From Lysobacter capsici (lineage in GTDB: Bacteria > Pseudomonadota > Gammaproteobacteria > Xanthomonadales > Xanthomonadaceae): DNA of 64,000 bases. Position 1 is the stretch's first letter; the number at the start of each line of letters is the position of its first letter. The notes beneath the pieces are model-generated. The model had not been told where the DNA came from and did not search any database. It saw only the letters and a list, made by a program, of their open reading frames with translations. Position numbers and translations under genes: made by a program. Below, in pieces: positions 30,139-47,954 of the stretch. The stretch covers positions 4,402,001 through 4,466,000 of the forward strand of contig NZ_CP094357.1 in assembly GCF_014779555.2 (NCBI RefSeq), written 5' to 3'.

Positions 30139-30480
30139 TTACTTGCCGGCGCCCACAACCACAGTGATGTGGCTGGTGCGCTTGAGGATGCGGGTGCCGC
30201 GGCCTTTCGCACGAGCCATAAAGCGCTTCAGTGCGGGACCCTCGTCCACCATGATGGTCGTGACCTTGAGCTCGTCGATGTCAGCGCCCTGGTTGTTCTC
30301 GGCGTTGGCGATGGCGGACTCCACGACCTTGCGGATCAGTGCAGCTGCCTTCTTGTCCGAGAACTTCAGCAGGTTGACGGCGCGCTCGGCCGACAGACCG
30401 CGCACTTGGTCGGCGACCAGGCGGGCCTTCTGCGGGGAGATGCGCGCGGTGCGCAGGATGGCTTTCGCTTCCATGGTCAT
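30139..30480 (-). CDS. rplV: 50S ribosomal protein L22
   Basis: The 113-residue protein starts [20 protein letters not shown] and ends with the beta-hairpin region [20 protein letters not shown] that lines the nascent-peptide tunnel and affects macrolide response; the hairpin looks wild type. It is four bases after rpsS. Confidence 0.98.
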   Translation of the reverse strand: MTMEAKAILRTARISPQKARLVADQVRGLSAERAVNLLKFSDKKAAALIRKVVESAIANAENNQGADIDELKVTTIMVDEGPALKRFMARAKGRGTRILKRTSHITVVVGAGK

Positions 30481-30484
30481 CTCC

Positions 30485-30754
30485 TTACTTACCCGACTTC
30501 TTGTCGCCGCCGTGACCCTTGAACGTACGGGTCAGGGCGAATTCGCCAAGCTTGTGGCCAACCATGTTTTCGTTGACCAGCACCGGGATGTGGTTTTTGC
30601 CGTTGTGCACGGCGATGGTGAAGCCCACCATTTCCGGCAGCACCATCGAGCGGCGCGACCAGGTCTTGATCGGCTTCTTGTTGTTGCCCGCGGTCTCCAC
30701 CTTCTTGATGAGATGGTGGTCGACGAACGGACCTTTTTTGAGAGAACGTGCCAT
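30485..30754 (-). CDS. rpsS: 30S ribosomal protein S19
   Basis: The 89-residue protein starts [20 protein letters not shown] and contains [20 protein letters not shown] and [20 protein letters not shown], a full S19. It works with S13 in the 30S head. It is six bases after rplB. Confidence 0.98.
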   Translation of the reverse strand: MARSLKKGPFVDHHLIKKVETAGNNKKPIKTWSRRSMVLPEMVGFTIAVHNGKNHIPVLVNENMVGHKLGEFALTRTFKGHGGDKKSGK

Positions 30755-30760
30755 GGCCGA

Positions 30761-31588
30761 TTAACCCCTGCGATCGCGCACGATGAATTGCGTGGTGCGC
30801 TTGTTCTTGCGCGTCTTGTAACCCTTGGTCGGAACACCCCAGGGGGTGACCGGATGCGGGTTGCCCTGGCCAGCCTTCGCCTCACCACCACCGTGCGGGT
30901 GGTCGACGGGGTTCATGGCGGCGCCGCGGACGGTCGGCTTGATGCCGCGCCAACGCTTGGCGCCGGCCTTGCCGAGCTTCTCGAGGCTGTGCTCGTCGTT
31001 GCCGACTTCGCCGATGGTCGCGCAGCAGTCGACCGGCACCTTGCGCATTTCGCCGGAGCGAAGACGCAGCGTGGCGTAACCCTGTTCGCGAGCGACCAGC
31101 TGCACGCCAGCGCCAGCGGCGCGGGCCAGCTGAGCGCCTTTGCCCGGCTTCATCTCGATGCAATGCACCGTGGAGCCGACCGGGATGTTGCTCAGCGGCA
31201 GCGTGTTGCCGACGCGGATCGGGGCGTCACGGCCAGCGATCACCTGATCGCCGTCCTTCAGGCCCTTGGGGGCGATGATGTAACGACGCTCGCCATCGAC
31301 GTAGCACAGCAGCGCGATGTGCGCGGTGCGGTTGGGATCGTATTCGATCCGCTCGACGCGGGCCGGAATGCCGACCTTGTCGCGCTTGAAGTCGATGATG
31401 CGGTAATGCTGCTTGTGGCCACCGCCGATGTGACGGGTGGTGATGCGGCCGTGGTGGTTACGACCGCCGCTCTTGCTCTGCTTTTCGACCAACGCCGCGT
31501 GCGGCGCGCCCTTGTGCAGGCCCGGGGTCACGACGCGAACCGCGTTGCGGCGGCCGGCGGACGTGGGCTTGAATGTCATCAATGCCAT
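30761..31588 (-). CDS. rplB: 50S ribosomal protein L2
   Basis: The 275-residue protein supports subunit association and peptidyl transfer. It has [20 protein letters not shown] near the N-terminus and the conserved His-bearing segment [20 protein letters not shown] near the C-terminus, implicated at the peptidyl transferase centre. It is ten bases after rplW. Confidence 0.98.
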   Translation of the reverse strand: MALMTFKPTSAGRRNAVRVVTPGLHKGAPHAALVEKQSKSGGRNHHGRITTRHIGGGHKQHYRIIDFKRDKVGIPARVERIEYDPNRTAHIALLCYVDGERRYIIAPKGLKDGDQVIAGRDAPIRVGNTLPLSNIPVGSTVHCIEMKPGKGAQLARAAGAGVQLVAREQGYATLRLRSGEMRKVPVDCCATIGEVGNDEHSLEKLGKAGAKRWRGIKPTVRGAAMNPVDHPHGGGEAKAGQGNPHPVTPWGVPTKGYKTRKNKRTTQFIVRDRRG

Positions 31589-31598
31589 GGATCTTTCC

Positions 31599-31895
31599 TC
31601 AGGCCTTGGCCATCACGTCGATCGACTGGCCTTCGGCCAGCTTCACGTACGCCTTGCGCCAGTCGGCGCGGCGGCCCATGCGGAACTTGAAGGCCTTGTT
31701 CTTGCCCTTCACGTTGACCACATTGACTGCCTCGACCTTGACGTCGAACAGCTTTTCCACGGCGACCTTGATGTCGGCCTTGGTAGCGTCCGTCGCGACT
31801 TCGAAGACGTATTGGTTGGAGACTTCCTGCAGACGGGCGGTCTTTTCGGACACGCGCGGCGCGCGGATGATGCTGTAAAGCTTGGCGTCGTTCAT
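31599..31895 (-). CDS. rplW: 50S ribosomal protein L23
   Basis: The 98-residue protein sits at the tunnel exit and docks trigger factor and SRP. It contains [40 protein letters not shown] and [21 protein letters not shown] chose the ATG at 31895 over a GTG nine bases upstream: it overlaps the rplD stop (ATGA), GAGGAG lies upstream and [11 protein letters not shown] is the family start. Confidence 0.97.
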   Translation of the reverse strand: MNDAKLYSIIRAPRVSEKTARLQEVSNQYVFEVATDATKADIKVAVEKLFDVKVEAVNVVNVKGKNKAFKFRMGRRADWRKAYVKLAEGQSIDVMAKA

Positions 31896-32497
31896 GCCAG
31901 CCACTCCTCGATCTTCTTGACCGCATCGGCGGTGAACACGATCGAATCGGCGCCGACGAGGGCGACCGGATCGAGTCCCTGCACGTCGCGGACTTCCACG
32001 TAAGGCAGGTTGCGCGCCGAGAGGTACAGATTCTCGGAGGCTTCCTCGGTGACGAGCAGCGGACGACGGCCCATGTCGAGCGACTTCAGCATGGAGATCA
32101 TGCCCGAGGTCTTCGGCGAGTCGATGTCGAGCTTTTCGACGACGGTGATGCGGCCCTGGCGGTTGAGTTCCGACAGGATCGACGCGATCGCCGCGCGGTA
32201 CATCTTGCGGTTCACCTTCTGGGCGAAGCTGCGCGGCTTGGCCGCGAAGGTCACGCCGCCGCCGACGAAGATCGGAGCCGTCAGCGCGCCATGACGCGCG
32301 CCGCCGCCCTTCTGCTTCTTCGACTTCTTGGTGGTGCCGTTCACTTCCGAACGCGTCTTCTGCGCCTTGGTGCCGGCGCGGCCCGCGTTGCGGTAGGCCA
32401 CGACCACCTGGTGAATCAGGTCTTCGCTGAATTCGCGATCGAAGATGGCGTCGGAAACCGACAGCTTCTTGTCGCTACCGTTGATGGCAAGTTCCAT
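31892..32497 (-). CDS. rplD: 50S ribosomal protein L4
   Basis: The 201-residue protein has the tunnel-lining loop region [20 protein letters not shown] followed by [20 protein letters not shown]. In E. coli L4 also represses the S10 operon through the mRNA leader; whether this holds for the leader at 33479-33794 is inference. It is two bases after rplC. Confidence 0.97.
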   Translation of the reverse strand: MELAINGSDKKLSVSDAIFDREFSEDLIHQVVVAYRNAGRAGTKAQKTRSEVNGTTKKSKKQKGGGARHGALTAPIFVGGGVTFAAKPRSFAQKVNRKMYRAAIASILSELNRQGRITVVEKLDIDSPKTSGMISMLKSLDMGRRPLLVTEEASENLYLSARNLPYVEVRDVQGLDPVALVGADSIVFTADAVKKIEEWLA

Positions 32498-32499
32498 CG

Positions 32500-33156
32500 T
32501 TATGCTCCCTTGCTCGACGGGCGGACGATCACATCACCGCCCGGAGCGCCCGGCACGGCGCCCTTGATCGCGATCAGGCCGCGCTCGGCGTCGACCTTCA
32601 CCACTTCCAGGCCCTGCGTGCTCTGCTGAACGAAACCCATGTGACCGGACATCTTCTTACCCGGAAACACGCGGCCCGGCGTCTGGCGCTGGCCGATAGA
32701 ACCCGGCGAACGGTGCGACAGCGAGTTACCGTGCGTCGCGTCGCCCATCTTGAAGTTCCAGCGCTTGATCGTGCCCTGGAAGCCCTTGCCCTTGGTGATG
32801 CCCTGGACGTCGACGATCTGGCCCACTTCGAAGATGTCGGCCTTGATCTCGCCGCCGACTTCGAACGCGCCGATCTTGTCGTCTTCCACGCGCAGTTCCC
32901 ACAAGCCGCGACCGGCTTCGACCTTCGCCTTGGCGAGGTGTCCGGCTTCGGGCTTGTTGACGAGCGCCGCGCGGCGCACGCCGACGGTCACCTGCACGGC
33001 GCTGTAGCCGTCGGTATCCGTGGTCTTGATCTGGGTAATGCGGTTCGGGGTCGCCTCGATCAGGGTCACCGGAACCGATTTGCCGTCTTCAGTGAAGAAG
33101 CGGCTCATGCCGGCCTTGCGACCGACGATGCCCAACGAATATTTCTTCGCGGTCAT
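32500..33156 (-). CDS. rplC: 50S ribosomal protein L3
   Basis: The 218-residue protein starts [20 protein letters not shown] and contains [20 protein letters not shown] and [20 protein letters not shown], whose extended loop reaches the peptidyl transferase centre. [19 protein letters not shown] holds the Gln methylated by PrmB in other bacteria. It is ten bases after rpsJ. Confidence 0.98.
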   Translation of the reverse strand: MTAKKYSLGIVGRKAGMSRFFTEDGKSVPVTLIEATPNRITQIKTTDTDGYSAVQVTVGVRRAALVNKPEAGHLAKAKVEAGRGLWELRVEDDKIGAFEVGGEIKADIFEVGQIVDVQGITKGKGFQGTIKRWNFKMGDATHGNSLSHRSPGSIGQRQTPGRVFPGKKMSGHMGFVQQSTQGLEVVKVDAERGLIAIKGAVPGAPGGDVIVRPSSKGA

Positions 33157-33166
33157 AGTGGTGGCC

Positions 33167-33478
33167 TCAGGTCAGCTTGATCTGCACGTCGACGCCAGCC
33201 GCGAGTTCGAGCTTCATCAGCGCGTCCACGGTCTTGTCGTTCGGGTCGACGATATCGAGCACACGCTTGTGCGTGCGGGTTTCGTACTGGTCACGCGCGT
33301 CTTTGTCGACGTGCGGGGACACCAGGATGGTGTAACGCTCGATCTTGGTCGGCAGCGGGATCGGGCCGCGCACTTGCGCGCCGGTCCGCTTAGCCGTCTC
33401 GACGATCTCGCTGGCCGAACGGTCGATCAAACGATGATCGTACGCCTTCAGCCGAATCCGGATCTTTTGGTCCGCCAT
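33167..33478 (-). CDS. rpsJ: 30S ribosomal protein S10 (NusE)
   Basis: The 103-residue protein starts [20 protein letters not shown] and has [20 protein letters not shown], typical of S10, which also pairs with NusB and NusG in antitermination. The ATG at 33478 is chosen; the frame upstream runs through the leader. It opens the S10 cluster behind a long leader and a good promoter at 33801-33830. Confidence 0.98.
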   Translation of the reverse strand: MADQKIRIRLKAYDHRLIDRSASEIVETAKRTGAQVRGPIPLPTKIERYTILVSPHVDKDARDQYETRTHKRVLDIVDPNDKTVDALMKLELAAGVDVQIKLT

Positions 33479-33794
33479 GACGGAATTCCTTGGTTGAAAG
33501 AGCGACGGGACGGCTTCTGGGTGCGCCGACCCCACGAAATGCAAACACTCCAGGACAACACCCTCGCCCCGGAGCTTCCCTGCCTGGAAAAGCTAAGGCG
33601 GCCCGGTCACCCGGTCCGCCCAGACGGAATAGAACGCAGGAAGGGCCCCATCAGCGTTCTTTGGATGCCCTTGCGGGCCCAGAACGTATGGAGCGCTGCC
33701 GTGCGACATGTCCCTGTCTGGCGAATACGAGGGGCGTCCTGCTCCTCATTTCGCTGGTTGCGCCGCCCCGGCGTGAACAGGGGTGGCACGGTGG
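33479..33794 (-). promoter_or_regulatory. Long leader of the S10 cluster
   Basis: If transcription starts about seven bases after the -10 box at 33801-33806, the rpsJ mRNA has a leader of about 315 bases. It contains small hairpins such as GCCCTTGCGGGC (about 33667-33678). S10 leaders in gammaproteobacteria bind L4 for feedback control; I could not fit the E. coli structure by eye, so the role is inferred from position. Confidence 0.4.
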
Positions 33795-33800
33795 TCGCGC

Positions 33801-33830
33801 ATTCTACATGCACCTTGGAGAAGAGTGCAA
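33801..33830 (-). promoter_or_regulatory. Sigma70-type promoter for the S10 cluster
   Basis: On the minus strand TTGCAC (33830 to 33825) and TAGAAT (33806 to 33801) are separated by 18 bases. Both boxes match the housekeeping consensus at five of six positions. Confidence 0.7.
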
Positions 33831-33891
33831 GCACTCGGCTCCTGGGTCGCGGAAACGCCCCTGCCCTGTCCAGCCGAGCGGGGTTTGACTA

Positions 33892-33955
33892 CCGGTTTTC
33901 CCAACTGTGGCCGCGGGGCCGCGGTTGGGAAAACCGGCGACGGCTGGGCCGTCGC
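33892..33955 (-). terminator. Possible terminator/large palindrome between tuf1 and the S10 promoter
   Basis: Reading the minus strand, GCGACGGC pairs with GCCGTCGC (33937-33955) and is followed by CGGTTTTCCC. The T-bearing stretch also forms one arm of a perfect 14-bp inverted repeat (33892-33905 with 33924-33937). The two structures share bases, so they may be alternatives. Placed before the S10 promoter, they could end the str transcript. Confidence 0.5.
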
Positions 33956-34057
33956 GGGTTTCTTTGTTGCTGGCGGGAATCCCGAGGGATTCTTGCCTTT
34001 AGACATCATGCCTTCGACGAGGGGTAGGACCGGACTTCGGGACTAATCCTCGTCTCT

Positions 34058-34081
34058 GGATCCCCGCCTTCGCGGGGATGA
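34058..34081. repeat. GGATCCCCGCCTTCGCGGGG repeat next to tuf1
   Basis: A palindrome with CCCCGC/GCGGGG around a CTTC/GAAG loop, followed by ATGAC. The identical unit flanks tuf2 at 52158-52181. This GTCATCCCCGCGAAGGCGGG type repeat is widespread in proteobacterial genomes. Confidence 0.75.
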
Positions 34082-34127
34082 CGAATCGGCAAAGCCGTGC
34101 GCGCTTACGCGCGCACGGGCCGATTCG

Positions 34128-34129
<2 letters not shown>
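34080..34129 (-). terminator. Hairpin over the tuf1 stop codon
   Basis: An 11-bp outer stem (34080-34090 with 34119-34129), an AAAG/CTTT bulge and a 10-bp inner stem (34095-34104 with 34109-34118) closed by a 4-base loop. The outer stem includes two bases of the tuf1 stop codon. tuf2 has the same structure with different but pairing bases. No T tract follows, so it may protect the mRNA 3' end rather than end transcription by itself. Confidence 0.7.
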
Positions 34130-35318
<1,189 letters not shown>

Positions 35319-35340
35319 GATATGTCTCTCTTAAGTTCTG

Positions 35341-35481
35341 TGATTCGTGATTCGGGATTTGGGATTGGCGATCAAAGGCCGCCCTGTCCCTGCATCTATT
35401 TGTGACCGGACTTCGATGAGAGATCGGGAGCAGGTGAAATCCGCTGTTGCGAATCTCGAATCCCTACTCCCGAATCCCGTC
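35341..35481. repeat. GGGAATCG-type palindromic element, copy 1 (fusA-tuf1)
   Basis: The left arm repeats GATTCGGGATTTGGGATTGG and the right arm carries CGAATCTCGAATCCC and CCCGAATCCCG about 80 bases later. It is one of at least eight elements of this type in the window. Confidence 0.65.
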
Positions 35482-35483
35482 TA

Positions 35484-37604
<2,121 letters not shown>

Positions 37605-37747
37605 GGGACCCTCTCGTAATAAGTTTTCGAATTCCAGATGGCCGGACGCCGCCTCGTGGGCGGCCTCCGGTTCGCTAGGCGGCCATTTCGCCGCCGCGGC
37701 AACATCTCATGCGGATGTTGCGAAGACCCTGTCGCCAGGGTCTGCGA

Positions 37748-38215
37748 TCACCAGCGGTAGTGAGCGAACGCGCGGTTCGCTTCCGCCATGCGGTGGGTTT
37801 CTTCGCGCTTCTTGATCGCCGCGCCGCGGTTTTCCGAGGCATCGAGCAGTTCGGCGGCCAGCTTGCGCGGCATCGAGCTCTCGCCACGCTTGCGCGCGGA
37901 TTCGATCAACCAGCGCATCGCCAGGGCCATGCGGCGCGAGGTGCGCACTTCGACCGGCACCTGGTAGGTGGCGCCGCCGACGCGACGCGACTTCACTTCG
38001 ACCGACGGCGACACATTGGTCAGCGCCTTCTCGACCAGCTCCAGAGCGTTGGGGCTCTTTTCGCCGATGACGTCCATTGCGCCGTACACGATCTTCTCGG
38101 CGACGGACTTCTTGCCGCTCTGCATGACCATATTGATGAAGCGCGCGATCGTCTCGCTGCCGTGCTTGGGATCGGGCAGGACCGAACGCTGAGGGGTGGA
38201 GCCTTTACGCGACAT
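37748..38215 (-). CDS. rpsG: 30S ribosomal protein S7
   Basis: The 155-residue protein organises the 30S head and in E. coli represses str translation. It starts [20 protein letters not shown] and has [40 protein letters not shown] and [13 protein letters not shown] at the end. It is 83 bases after rpsL. Confidence 0.98.
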   Translation of the reverse strand: MSRKGSTPQRSVLPDPKHGSETIARFINMVMQSGKKSVAEKIVYGAMDVIGEKSPNALELVEKALTNVSPSVEVKSRRVGGATYQVPVEVRTSRRMALAMRWLIESARKRGESSMPRKLAAELLDASENRGAAIKKREETHRMAEANRAFAHYRW

Positions 38216-38298
38216 GGTGCGTACCTATATTCGTGATTCTTGACAGTCGTGCTGGCGTGTGGCGGCGCCGGACGGCGCGCGCCGGGCAAGCGACGCGC

Positions 38299-38673
38299 TT
38301 AGGACTTCGGACGCTTGGCGCCGTACTTGGAACGGCTCTGGCGACGCTTGGCGACACCGGCGGCATCGAGCGAGCCGCGCACGGTGTGGTAGCGCACGCC
38401 CGGCAGGTCCTTGACGCGACCGCCGCGGATCAGCACGACCGAGTGCTCCTGCAGGTTGTGGCCTTCGCCGCCGATGTACGAAATGACTTCGTAACCGTTG
38501 GTCAGGCGCACCTTGGCGACCTTGCGCAGAGCCGAGTTCGGCTTCTTCGGGGTCGTGGTGTACACACGGGTGCAAACGCCGCGACGCTGCGGGCAGTTCG
38601 CGAGCGCCGGCGAGGCGCTCTTGTAGGTGGTCGCCTGCCGCGGCTTGCGGACGAGCTGATTGATGGTTGCCAT
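38299..38673 (-). CDS. rpsL: 30S ribosomal protein S12
   Basis: The 124-residue decoding-centre protein starts [20 protein letters not shown] and has [20 protein letters not shown] and [20 protein letters not shown]. The Lys residues at the two classic streptomycin-resistance sites (E. coli 42 and 87) are both present, so the sequence predicts a drug-sensitive ribosome. It is the first gene of the str cluster, with a clear promoter about 90 bases upstream. Confidence 0.98.
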   Translation of the reverse strand: MATINQLVRKPRQATTYKSASPALANCPQRRGVCTRVYTTTPKKPNSALRKVAKVRLTNGYEVISYIGGEGHNLQEHSVVLIRGGRVKDLPGVRYHTVRGSLDAAGVAKRRQSRSKYGAKRPKS

Positions 38674-38759
38674 CTAGAACTCTTGTATTGAGGGGCCGGG
38701 CGGCCGCTTCGTGAGAAACAAACGGCACGCCGAATATTTCCGACCTGCCGAGACGAAAA

Positions 38760-38789
38760 AGTATAGCCCGCGCTGAACGTTTCCGTCAA
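38760..38789 (-). promoter_or_regulatory. Sigma70-type promoter for rpsL (str cluster)
   Basis: On the minus strand TTGACG (38789 to 38784) and TATACT (38765 to 38760) are spaced by 18 bases, each matching the consensus at five of six positions. The start site would be about 80 bases before rpsL. Confidence 0.8.
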
Positions 38790-38982
38790 CGCAGGCGACA
38801 CGAACAAGCAGAATCAGCGCTTTGCGGCGCCGACTTCGATACCCATTCGATTGATCCCGCCCTGCCCTGGGCCGAACACTAGGCACTCCATGTGCCTAAT
38901 TTCGTGATCTGGGATTCGACCCATACGGGCCCATCCGACTGGCGACAATAGCATATTTTTCGGGATTTGCCAGCCCTTTCGG

Positions 38983-38994
38983 CCCCCCCCCCCC
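38983..38994. repeat. Homopolymer of 12 C
   Basis: Twelve consecutive C lie between the rpoC terminator and the rpsL promoter. The length may vary between cells through slippage, or reflect sequencing error. Confidence 0.8.
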
Positions 38995-39023
38995 AGGACC
39001 GCGTCAATGCCGGGATCCCGGAC

Positions 39024-39058
39024 AAAAACAAGGCGGGCATCGCTGCCCGCCTTGTCTT
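39024..39058 (-). terminator. Rho-independent terminator of the rpoBC cluster
   Basis: On the minus strand ACAAGGCGGGCA pairs with TGCCCGCCTTGT around a GCGA-type loop, and five T follow. It lies 25 bases after the rpoC stop. Confidence 0.92.
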
Positions 39059-39082
39059 CGTATCGCTTCTTACCGCGCAGGC

Positions 39083-42000
39083 TTAGGCGTTGTCGTCGCC
39101 GGCAACCGTCTCGACCGCGGCCGCAGCCGGGGCTTCGACCGGGGCGGCCGTGACCGGACCCGACAGCGCTTCCATTTCCTGATCGGTCAGACCCGAGGCG
39201 TTCTTGCGACGCTGGGTGTGATACGCCAGACCGGTACCGGCCGGGATCAGGCGACCGACGATCACGTTCTCCTTCAGGCCGCGCAGGCCATCGCGAGTAC
39301 CGCGCACGGCGGCCTCGGTCAGCACGCGGGTGGTTTCCTGGAAGGAAGCCGCCGAGATGAAGGATTCCGTCGCCAGCGAGGCCTTGGTGATGCCCAGCAG
39401 GACCGGATCGTACTTGGCCGGGATCTCGTTACGGGCCAGCAGACGCGCGTTCTCCTCGACGAAGCGCTGACGCTCGATCTGCTCGCCGTGCAGGAACTTG
39501 CTGTCGCCGTGGTCGGTGATTTCGACCTTGCGCAGCATCTGACGGACGATCACTTCGATGTGCTTGTCGTTGATCTTCACGCCCTGCAGGCGGTAGACGT
39601 CCTGGATTTCCTTGGTCAGGTACACGGCCAGGGGCTCCACGCCGAGCAGGCGCAGGATGTCCTGCGGGCTCGGCTCGCCGTCCACCACGGTCTCGCCCTT
39701 CTCCACGTGCTCGCCTTCGAACACGATGATCTGGCGGTACTTCGGGATCAGCTCTTCGTGCTCGTCACCGTCGGCCTGCTTGATGATCAGGCGCTGCTTG
39801 CCCTTGGTGTCCTTGCCGAAGCTGACGATGCCGGAGACCTCGGCGAGGATGGCCGGGTCCTTGGGCTTGCGCGCTTCGAACAAGTCGGCCACGCGCGGCA
39901 GACCACCGGTGATGTCGCGGGTCTTCGACGCTTCCTGCGGGATCTTGGCGACCACGTCGCCCACGCCGACCGCGGCGCCGTCCTGCAGGTTGACGATCGA
40001 GCGCGGCGGCAGCAGGTACTGCGCCGGCAGATCGGTGTTGGGGATCGTCAGATCCTTGCCGTTCTTGTCGACGATGCGCACGATCGGACGCAGATCCTTG
40101 CCCTGCGAACCGCGACGCTTCGGGTCGGTGATTTCGCGCGACGCCAGGCCGGTCAGTTCGTCGGTCTTCTCGATCACGGTCACGCCATCGACGAAGTCGA
40201 TGAAGCGAATGAAACCGGCGACTTCCGAAACGATCGGGTGGTTATGCGGATCCCAGTTGGCGACGGTCTGGCCGGCCTTGATCTCGGCGCCGTCCTTGAC
40301 CGCGACGGTCGCGCCGTACGGCAGCTTGTAGCGCTCGCGCTCGCGGCCGTGCGGGTCGAGCACCGACAGTTCGCCCGAACGCGACACCGCGACCAGATGG
40401 CCGTTGGCGTGCGCGACGTGCTTGAGGTTGTTGAACTTGATCGAACCGGTGGTCTTGACCGTGACGTTGTCGATCGCAGCCGCTCGCGATGCCGCGCCAC
40501 CGATGTGGAAGGTACGCATGGTCAGCTGGGTGCCGGGTTCGCCGATCGACTGCGCGGCGACGACGCCGACCGCTTCGCCGTGGTTGACCAGGTGACCGCG
40601 GCCGAGGTCGCGACCGTAGCAGTTGGCGCACACGCCGAAGCTGCTGGTGCAGGTGATCGTGGAGCGAACCTTGATCGACTGCACGCTGGCTTCTTCGAGC
40701 TTGGCGACCCAGGCTTCGTCGAGCAGGGTGTTGCGGGTGACGATCGGATCTTCGTCGTTGCCCGGCAGGAACACGTCCTCGGCCACGACACGACCCAGCA
40801 CGCGATCGCGCAACGGTTCGACCACGTCGCCGCCTTCGACGATCGGGGTCATCATCAGACCTTCGAGCGTGCCGCAATCGTCTTCGGTGATCACCACGTC
40901 CTGGGCCACGTCGACGAGTCGACGGGTCAGGTAACCGGAGTTGGCGGTCTTCAGCGCGGTATCGGCCAGGCCCTTACGAGCGCCGTGGGTCGAGATGAAG
41001 TACTGAAGAACGTTCAGGCCTTCGCGGAAGTTCGCGGTGATCGGCGTTTCGATGATCGAGCCGTCGGGACGCGCCATCAGGCCGCGCATACCGGCCAGCT
41101 GACGGATCTGCGCCTGCGAACCACGCGCGCCGGAGTCGGCCATGATGTAAATCGAGTTCATGGACTTCTGCGGAACGCGCTTGCCCTCGGCATTCTCGAC
41201 GGTGTCGGTGCCGATCGCGTCCATCATCGCCTTGGCCACGCGCTCGTTCGTGCGCGACCAGATGTCGACGACCTTGTTGTAGCGCTCGCCGGCGGTGACC
41301 AGACCGGACTGGTACTGCTGCTGGATTTCCAGCACTTCGGTCTCGGCTTCGGCCAGGATGCCCTTCTTCTCGCCCGGGATGATCATGTCGTCGATGCCGA
41401 TGGAAACGCCGGCGCGGGTCGCGTAAGCGAAGCCGGTGTACATCAGGCGGTCGGCGAACACGACCGTGTCCTTCAGGCCGAGCATGCGGTAGCACGAGTT
41501 GATCAAGCGGCTGATGTTCTTCTTGGTCAGCTCGGTGTTGGCCAGCGCGTACGGCAGGCCGTCGGGCAGGATCTCGCGCAGCAGCGCGCGGCCGACGGTG
41601 GTGTCGACGATCGAGGTCTTGGGCTCGCGGGTGCCGTCCTCGTTGATCACGATCTCGCTGATGCGGACCTTGACCTTGGCGTGGATCTGCACGACGCGGT
41701 TGTCGTAAGCGCGCTTCACTTCGGCGACGTTGGCGAACACCATGCCCTCGCCCGCCTTGTTCTCCAGGGCGCGGGTCATGTAGTACAGACCCAGCACGAC
41801 GTCCTGCGACGGCACGATGATCGGCTCGCCGTTGGCCGGCGACAGGATGTTGTTGGACGCCATCATCAGCGCGCGCGCTTCCAGCTGGGCTTCCAGCGAG
41901 AGCGGCACGTGGACGGCCATCTGGTCACCGTCGAAGTCGGCGTTGAACGCGGTGCAGACCAGCGGGTGCAGCTGGATGGCCTTGCCTTCGATCAACACCG

Positions 42001-43315
42001 GCTCGAACGCCTGGATGCCCAGACGGTGCAGGGTCGGCGCGCGGTTGAGCAGCACCGGATGCTCGCGGATCACCTCTTCGAGGATGTCCCACACTTCCGC
42101 TTCTTCACGCTCGACCAGCTTCTTGGCGGCCTTGATCGTGGTGGCGAGACCGCGACGCTGCAGCTTGGCGAAGATGAAGGGCTTGAACAGCTCCAGCGCC
42201 ATCTTCTTCGGCAGGCCGCACTCGTGCAGACGCAGGGTCGGGCCGACCACGATGACCGAACGGCCCGAGTAGTCCACGCGCTTGCCGAGCAGGTTCTGAC
42301 GGAACCGGCCCTGCTTGCCCTTGATCATGTCGGCCAGCGACTTGAGCGGGCGCTTGTTGGTGCCGGTGATGGCGCGGCCGCGACGGCCGTTGTCCATCAG
42401 GGCGTCGACCGATTCCTGCAGCATGCGCTTTTCGTTGCGCACGATGATGTCGGGCGCATTGAGCTCGAGCAGACGACGCAGACGGTTGTTGCGGTTGATG
42501 ACGCGGCGGTACAGGTCGTTCAAGTCGGAGGTCGCGAAGCGGCCGCCGTCCAGCGGCACCAGCGGACGCAGGTCCGGCGGCAGCACCGGCAGCACGGTCA
42601 TGACCATCCACTCGGGACGGTTGCCCGACTCGAGGAAGGCTTCGACCAGCTTGATGCGCTTGGTGAGGCGCTTGAGCTTGGTCTCCGAACCGGTCGAGGC
42701 GATGTCTTCCTTCAACTGCAGCATTTCGGCCTGCAGGTCGATGGTGCGCAGCAGGTCGTAGACCGCCTCGGCGCCCATCGCGGCTTCGAAGTCGTCGCCG
42801 TGTTCCTGGCGCGCGGTCAGGTACTGCTCTTCGGTCAGCAGGTTGCCGCGTTCCATCGGGGTCAGACCCGGCTCGGTCACGACGTAGGCTTCGAAGTACA
42901 GGATCCGCTCGATGTCGCGCAGGGTCATGTCCAGCATCAGGCCGATGCGCGAGGGCAGCGACTTGAGGAACCAGATGTGCGCGACCGGCGAGGCCAGGTC
43001 GATGTGACCCATGCGCTCACGGCGCACCTTGGCCAGGGTGACCTCGGTGCCGCACTTCTCGCAGACCACGCCACGGTGCTTCATGCGCTTGTACTTGCCG
43101 CACAGGCACTCGTAGTCCTTGATCGGTCCGAAGATCGCGGCGCAGAACAGGCCGTCGCGTTCGGGCTTGAAGGTACGGTAGTTGATGGTTTCGGGCTTCT
43201 TCACTTCGCCGAACGACCACGAACGGATCAGGTCCGGCGAGGCCAGCGCGATCTTGATCGCGTCGAAGTCCAGCGCGGGACGCTGCTGGTTGAAGAGATT
43301 GAGCAAGTCTTTCAT
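39083..43315 (-). CDS. rpoC: DNA-directed RNA polymerase subunit beta'
   Basis: The 1410-residue subunit contributes the catalytic Mg-binding loop [12 protein letters not shown]. Other marks in order are the N-terminal zinc finger ([20 protein letters not shown]), rudder/lid region [20 protein letters not shown], trigger-loop area [20 protein letters not shown], the second zinc site [16 protein letters not shown] and the C-terminal SWIb-like end. It follows rpoB by 120 bases, with one copy of the palindromic element in the gap, and ends at a strong terminator. Confidence 0.98.
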   Translation of the reverse strand: MKDLLNLFNQQRPALDFDAIKIALASPDLIRSWSFGEVKKPETINYRTFKPERDGLFCAAIFGPIKDYECLCGKYKRMKHRGVVCEKCGTEVTLAKVRRERMGHIDLASPVAHIWFLKSLPSRIGLMLDMTLRDIERILYFEAYVVTEPGLTPMERGNLLTEEQYLTARQEHGDDFEAAMGAEAVYDLLRTIDLQAEMLQLKEDIASTGSETKLKRLTKRIKLVEAFLESGNRPEWMVMTVLPVLPPDLRPLVPLDGGRFATSDLNDLYRRVINRNNRLRRLLELNAPDIIVRNEKRMLQESVDALMDNGRRGRAITGTNKRPLKSLADMIKGKQGRFRQNLLGKRVDYSGRSVIVVGPTLRLHECGLPKKMALELFKPFIFAKLQRRGLATTIKAAKKLVEREEAEVWDILEEVIREHPVLLNRAPTLHRLGIQAFEPVLIEGKAIQLHPLVCTAFNADFDGDQMAVHVPLSLEAQLEARALMMASNNILSPANGEPIIVPSQDVVLGLYYMTRALENKAGEGMVFANVAEVKRAYDNRVVQIHAKVKVRISEIVINEDGTREPKTSIVDTTVGRALLREILPDGLPYALANTELTKKNISRLINSCYRMLGLKDTVVFADRLMYTGFAYATRAGVSIGIDDMIIPGEKKGILAEAETEVLEIQQQYQSGLVTAGERYNKVVDIWSRTNERVAKAMMDAIGTDTVENAEGKRVPQKSMNSIYIMADSGARGSQAQIRQLAGMRGLMARPDGSIIETPITANFREGLNVLQYFISTHGARKGLADTALKTANSGYLTRRLVDVAQDVVITEDDCGTLEGLMMTPIVEGGDVVEPLRDRVLGRVVAEDVFLPGNDEDPIVTRNTLLDEAWVAKLEEASVQSIKVRSTITCTSSFGVCANCYGRDLGRGHLVNHGEAVGVVAAQSIGEPGTQLTMRTFHIGGAASRAAAIDNVTVKTTGSIKFNNLKHVAHANGHLVAVSRSGELSVLDPHGRERERYKLPYGATVAVKDGAEIKAGQTVANWDPHNHPIVSEVAGFIRFIDFVDGVTVIEKTDELTGLASREITDPKRRGSQGKDLRPIVRIVDKNGKDLTIPNTDLPAQYLLPPRSIVNLQDGAAVGVGDVVAKIPQEASKTRDITGGLPRVADLFEARKPKDPAILAEVSGIVSFGKDTKGKQRLIIKQADGDEHEELIPKYRQIIVFEGEHVEKGETVVDGEPSPQDILRLLGVEPLAVYLTKEIQDVYRLQGVKINDKHIEVIVRQMLRKVEITDHGDSKFLHGEQIERQRFVEENARLLARNEIPAKYDPVLLGITKASLATESFISAASFQETTRVLTEAAVRGTRDGLRGLKENVIVGRLIPAGTGLAYHTQRRKNASGLTDQEMEALSGPVTAAPVEAPAAAAVETVAGDDNA

Positions 43316-43323
43316 TTTTGACT

Positions 43324-43428
43324 CCGGGATTCGGGATGAGAGATTTGAGATTCGTTAAAGCGGGGATCCGGAGGATCGGGATGGTCGGCGTTCGCCTTTA
43401 CCAATCCCGAATCCCGAATCCCCAATCA
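43324..43428. repeat. GGGAATCG-type palindromic element, copy 2 (rpoB-rpoC)
   Basis: The left arm has CCGGGATTCGGGATGAGAGA and TTTGAGATTCG, the right arm CCAATCCCGAATCCCGAATC and CCCAATC. It fills nearly the whole gap between rpoB and rpoC. Confidence 0.7.
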
Positions 43429-43435
43429 CTACTTC

Positions 43436-47605
<4,170 letters not shown>

Positions 47606-47714
47606 GGTGAGCTACCGCCTCGATTTAGCTAATGGGCCGGGAAAGTCGCCTGACAGCGAGTCTTTCCGGGCGAACCGCGCGTCCGCGGTTCAGGGGACTA
47701 ATGCGAAAACAAAA

Positions 47715-47782
47715 TTGCCAGTGGGAAGTCGCTGGTATTGCCGGCACCAGCACGCCTTCTCCCGCTACTTCCGACTGCCAAC
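47715..47782. other. Imperfect long hairpin in the rplL-rpoB gap
   Basis: TTGCCAGTGGGAAGTCGCTGG (47715-47735) is an imperfect inverted match to CCCGCTACTTCCGACTGCCAA (47761-47781), with about 17 of 21 pairs. It is placed where other bacteria have an RNase III processing site or attenuator. Confidence 0.5.
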
Positions 47783-47792
47783 TCGTTTGGAG

Positions 47793-47878
47793 CCGGGAAT
47801 CGAGAATGGGGAATCGAGAATCGGTAAAAGCGATCAACCCGCTCTTACGATTCCCGATTCACCATTCCCGATTCCCGT
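47793..47878. repeat. GGGAATCG-type palindromic element, copy 3 (rplL-rpoB)
   Basis: The left arm contains CCGGGAATCGAGAATGGGGA and ATCGAGAATCGGTAAAAGCG, the right arm CTCTTACGATTCCCGATTC and ACCATTCCCGATTCCCG. The arms would form a stem of about 35 pairs with a short loop. Confidence 0.75.
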
Positions 47879-47954
47879 GGAACGGCCAAAGGCCGGGGAC
47901 TTTCGTCCCCAGCCTTCAGTGGTCGCCAAGGAAAAACGGCGACGCAAGTACTGC

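Larger units (their letters stand above)
38674..39082. other. Gap between rpoC and rpsL
   Basis: In transcription order it holds the rpoC terminator (39024-39058), a run of 12 C (38983-38994), a short partial GGGATTCG-type sequence (about 38900-38921) and the rpsL promoter (38760-38789). No gene was supported. Confidence 0.55.
47606..47954. other. rplL-rpoB gap
   Basis: In transcription order the gap holds palindromic element copy 3 (47793-47878) and an imperfect hairpin at 47715-47782. In E. coli this gap contains a partial terminator and an RNase III site, so a similar role is likely by position. No gene was supported. Confidence 0.5.
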
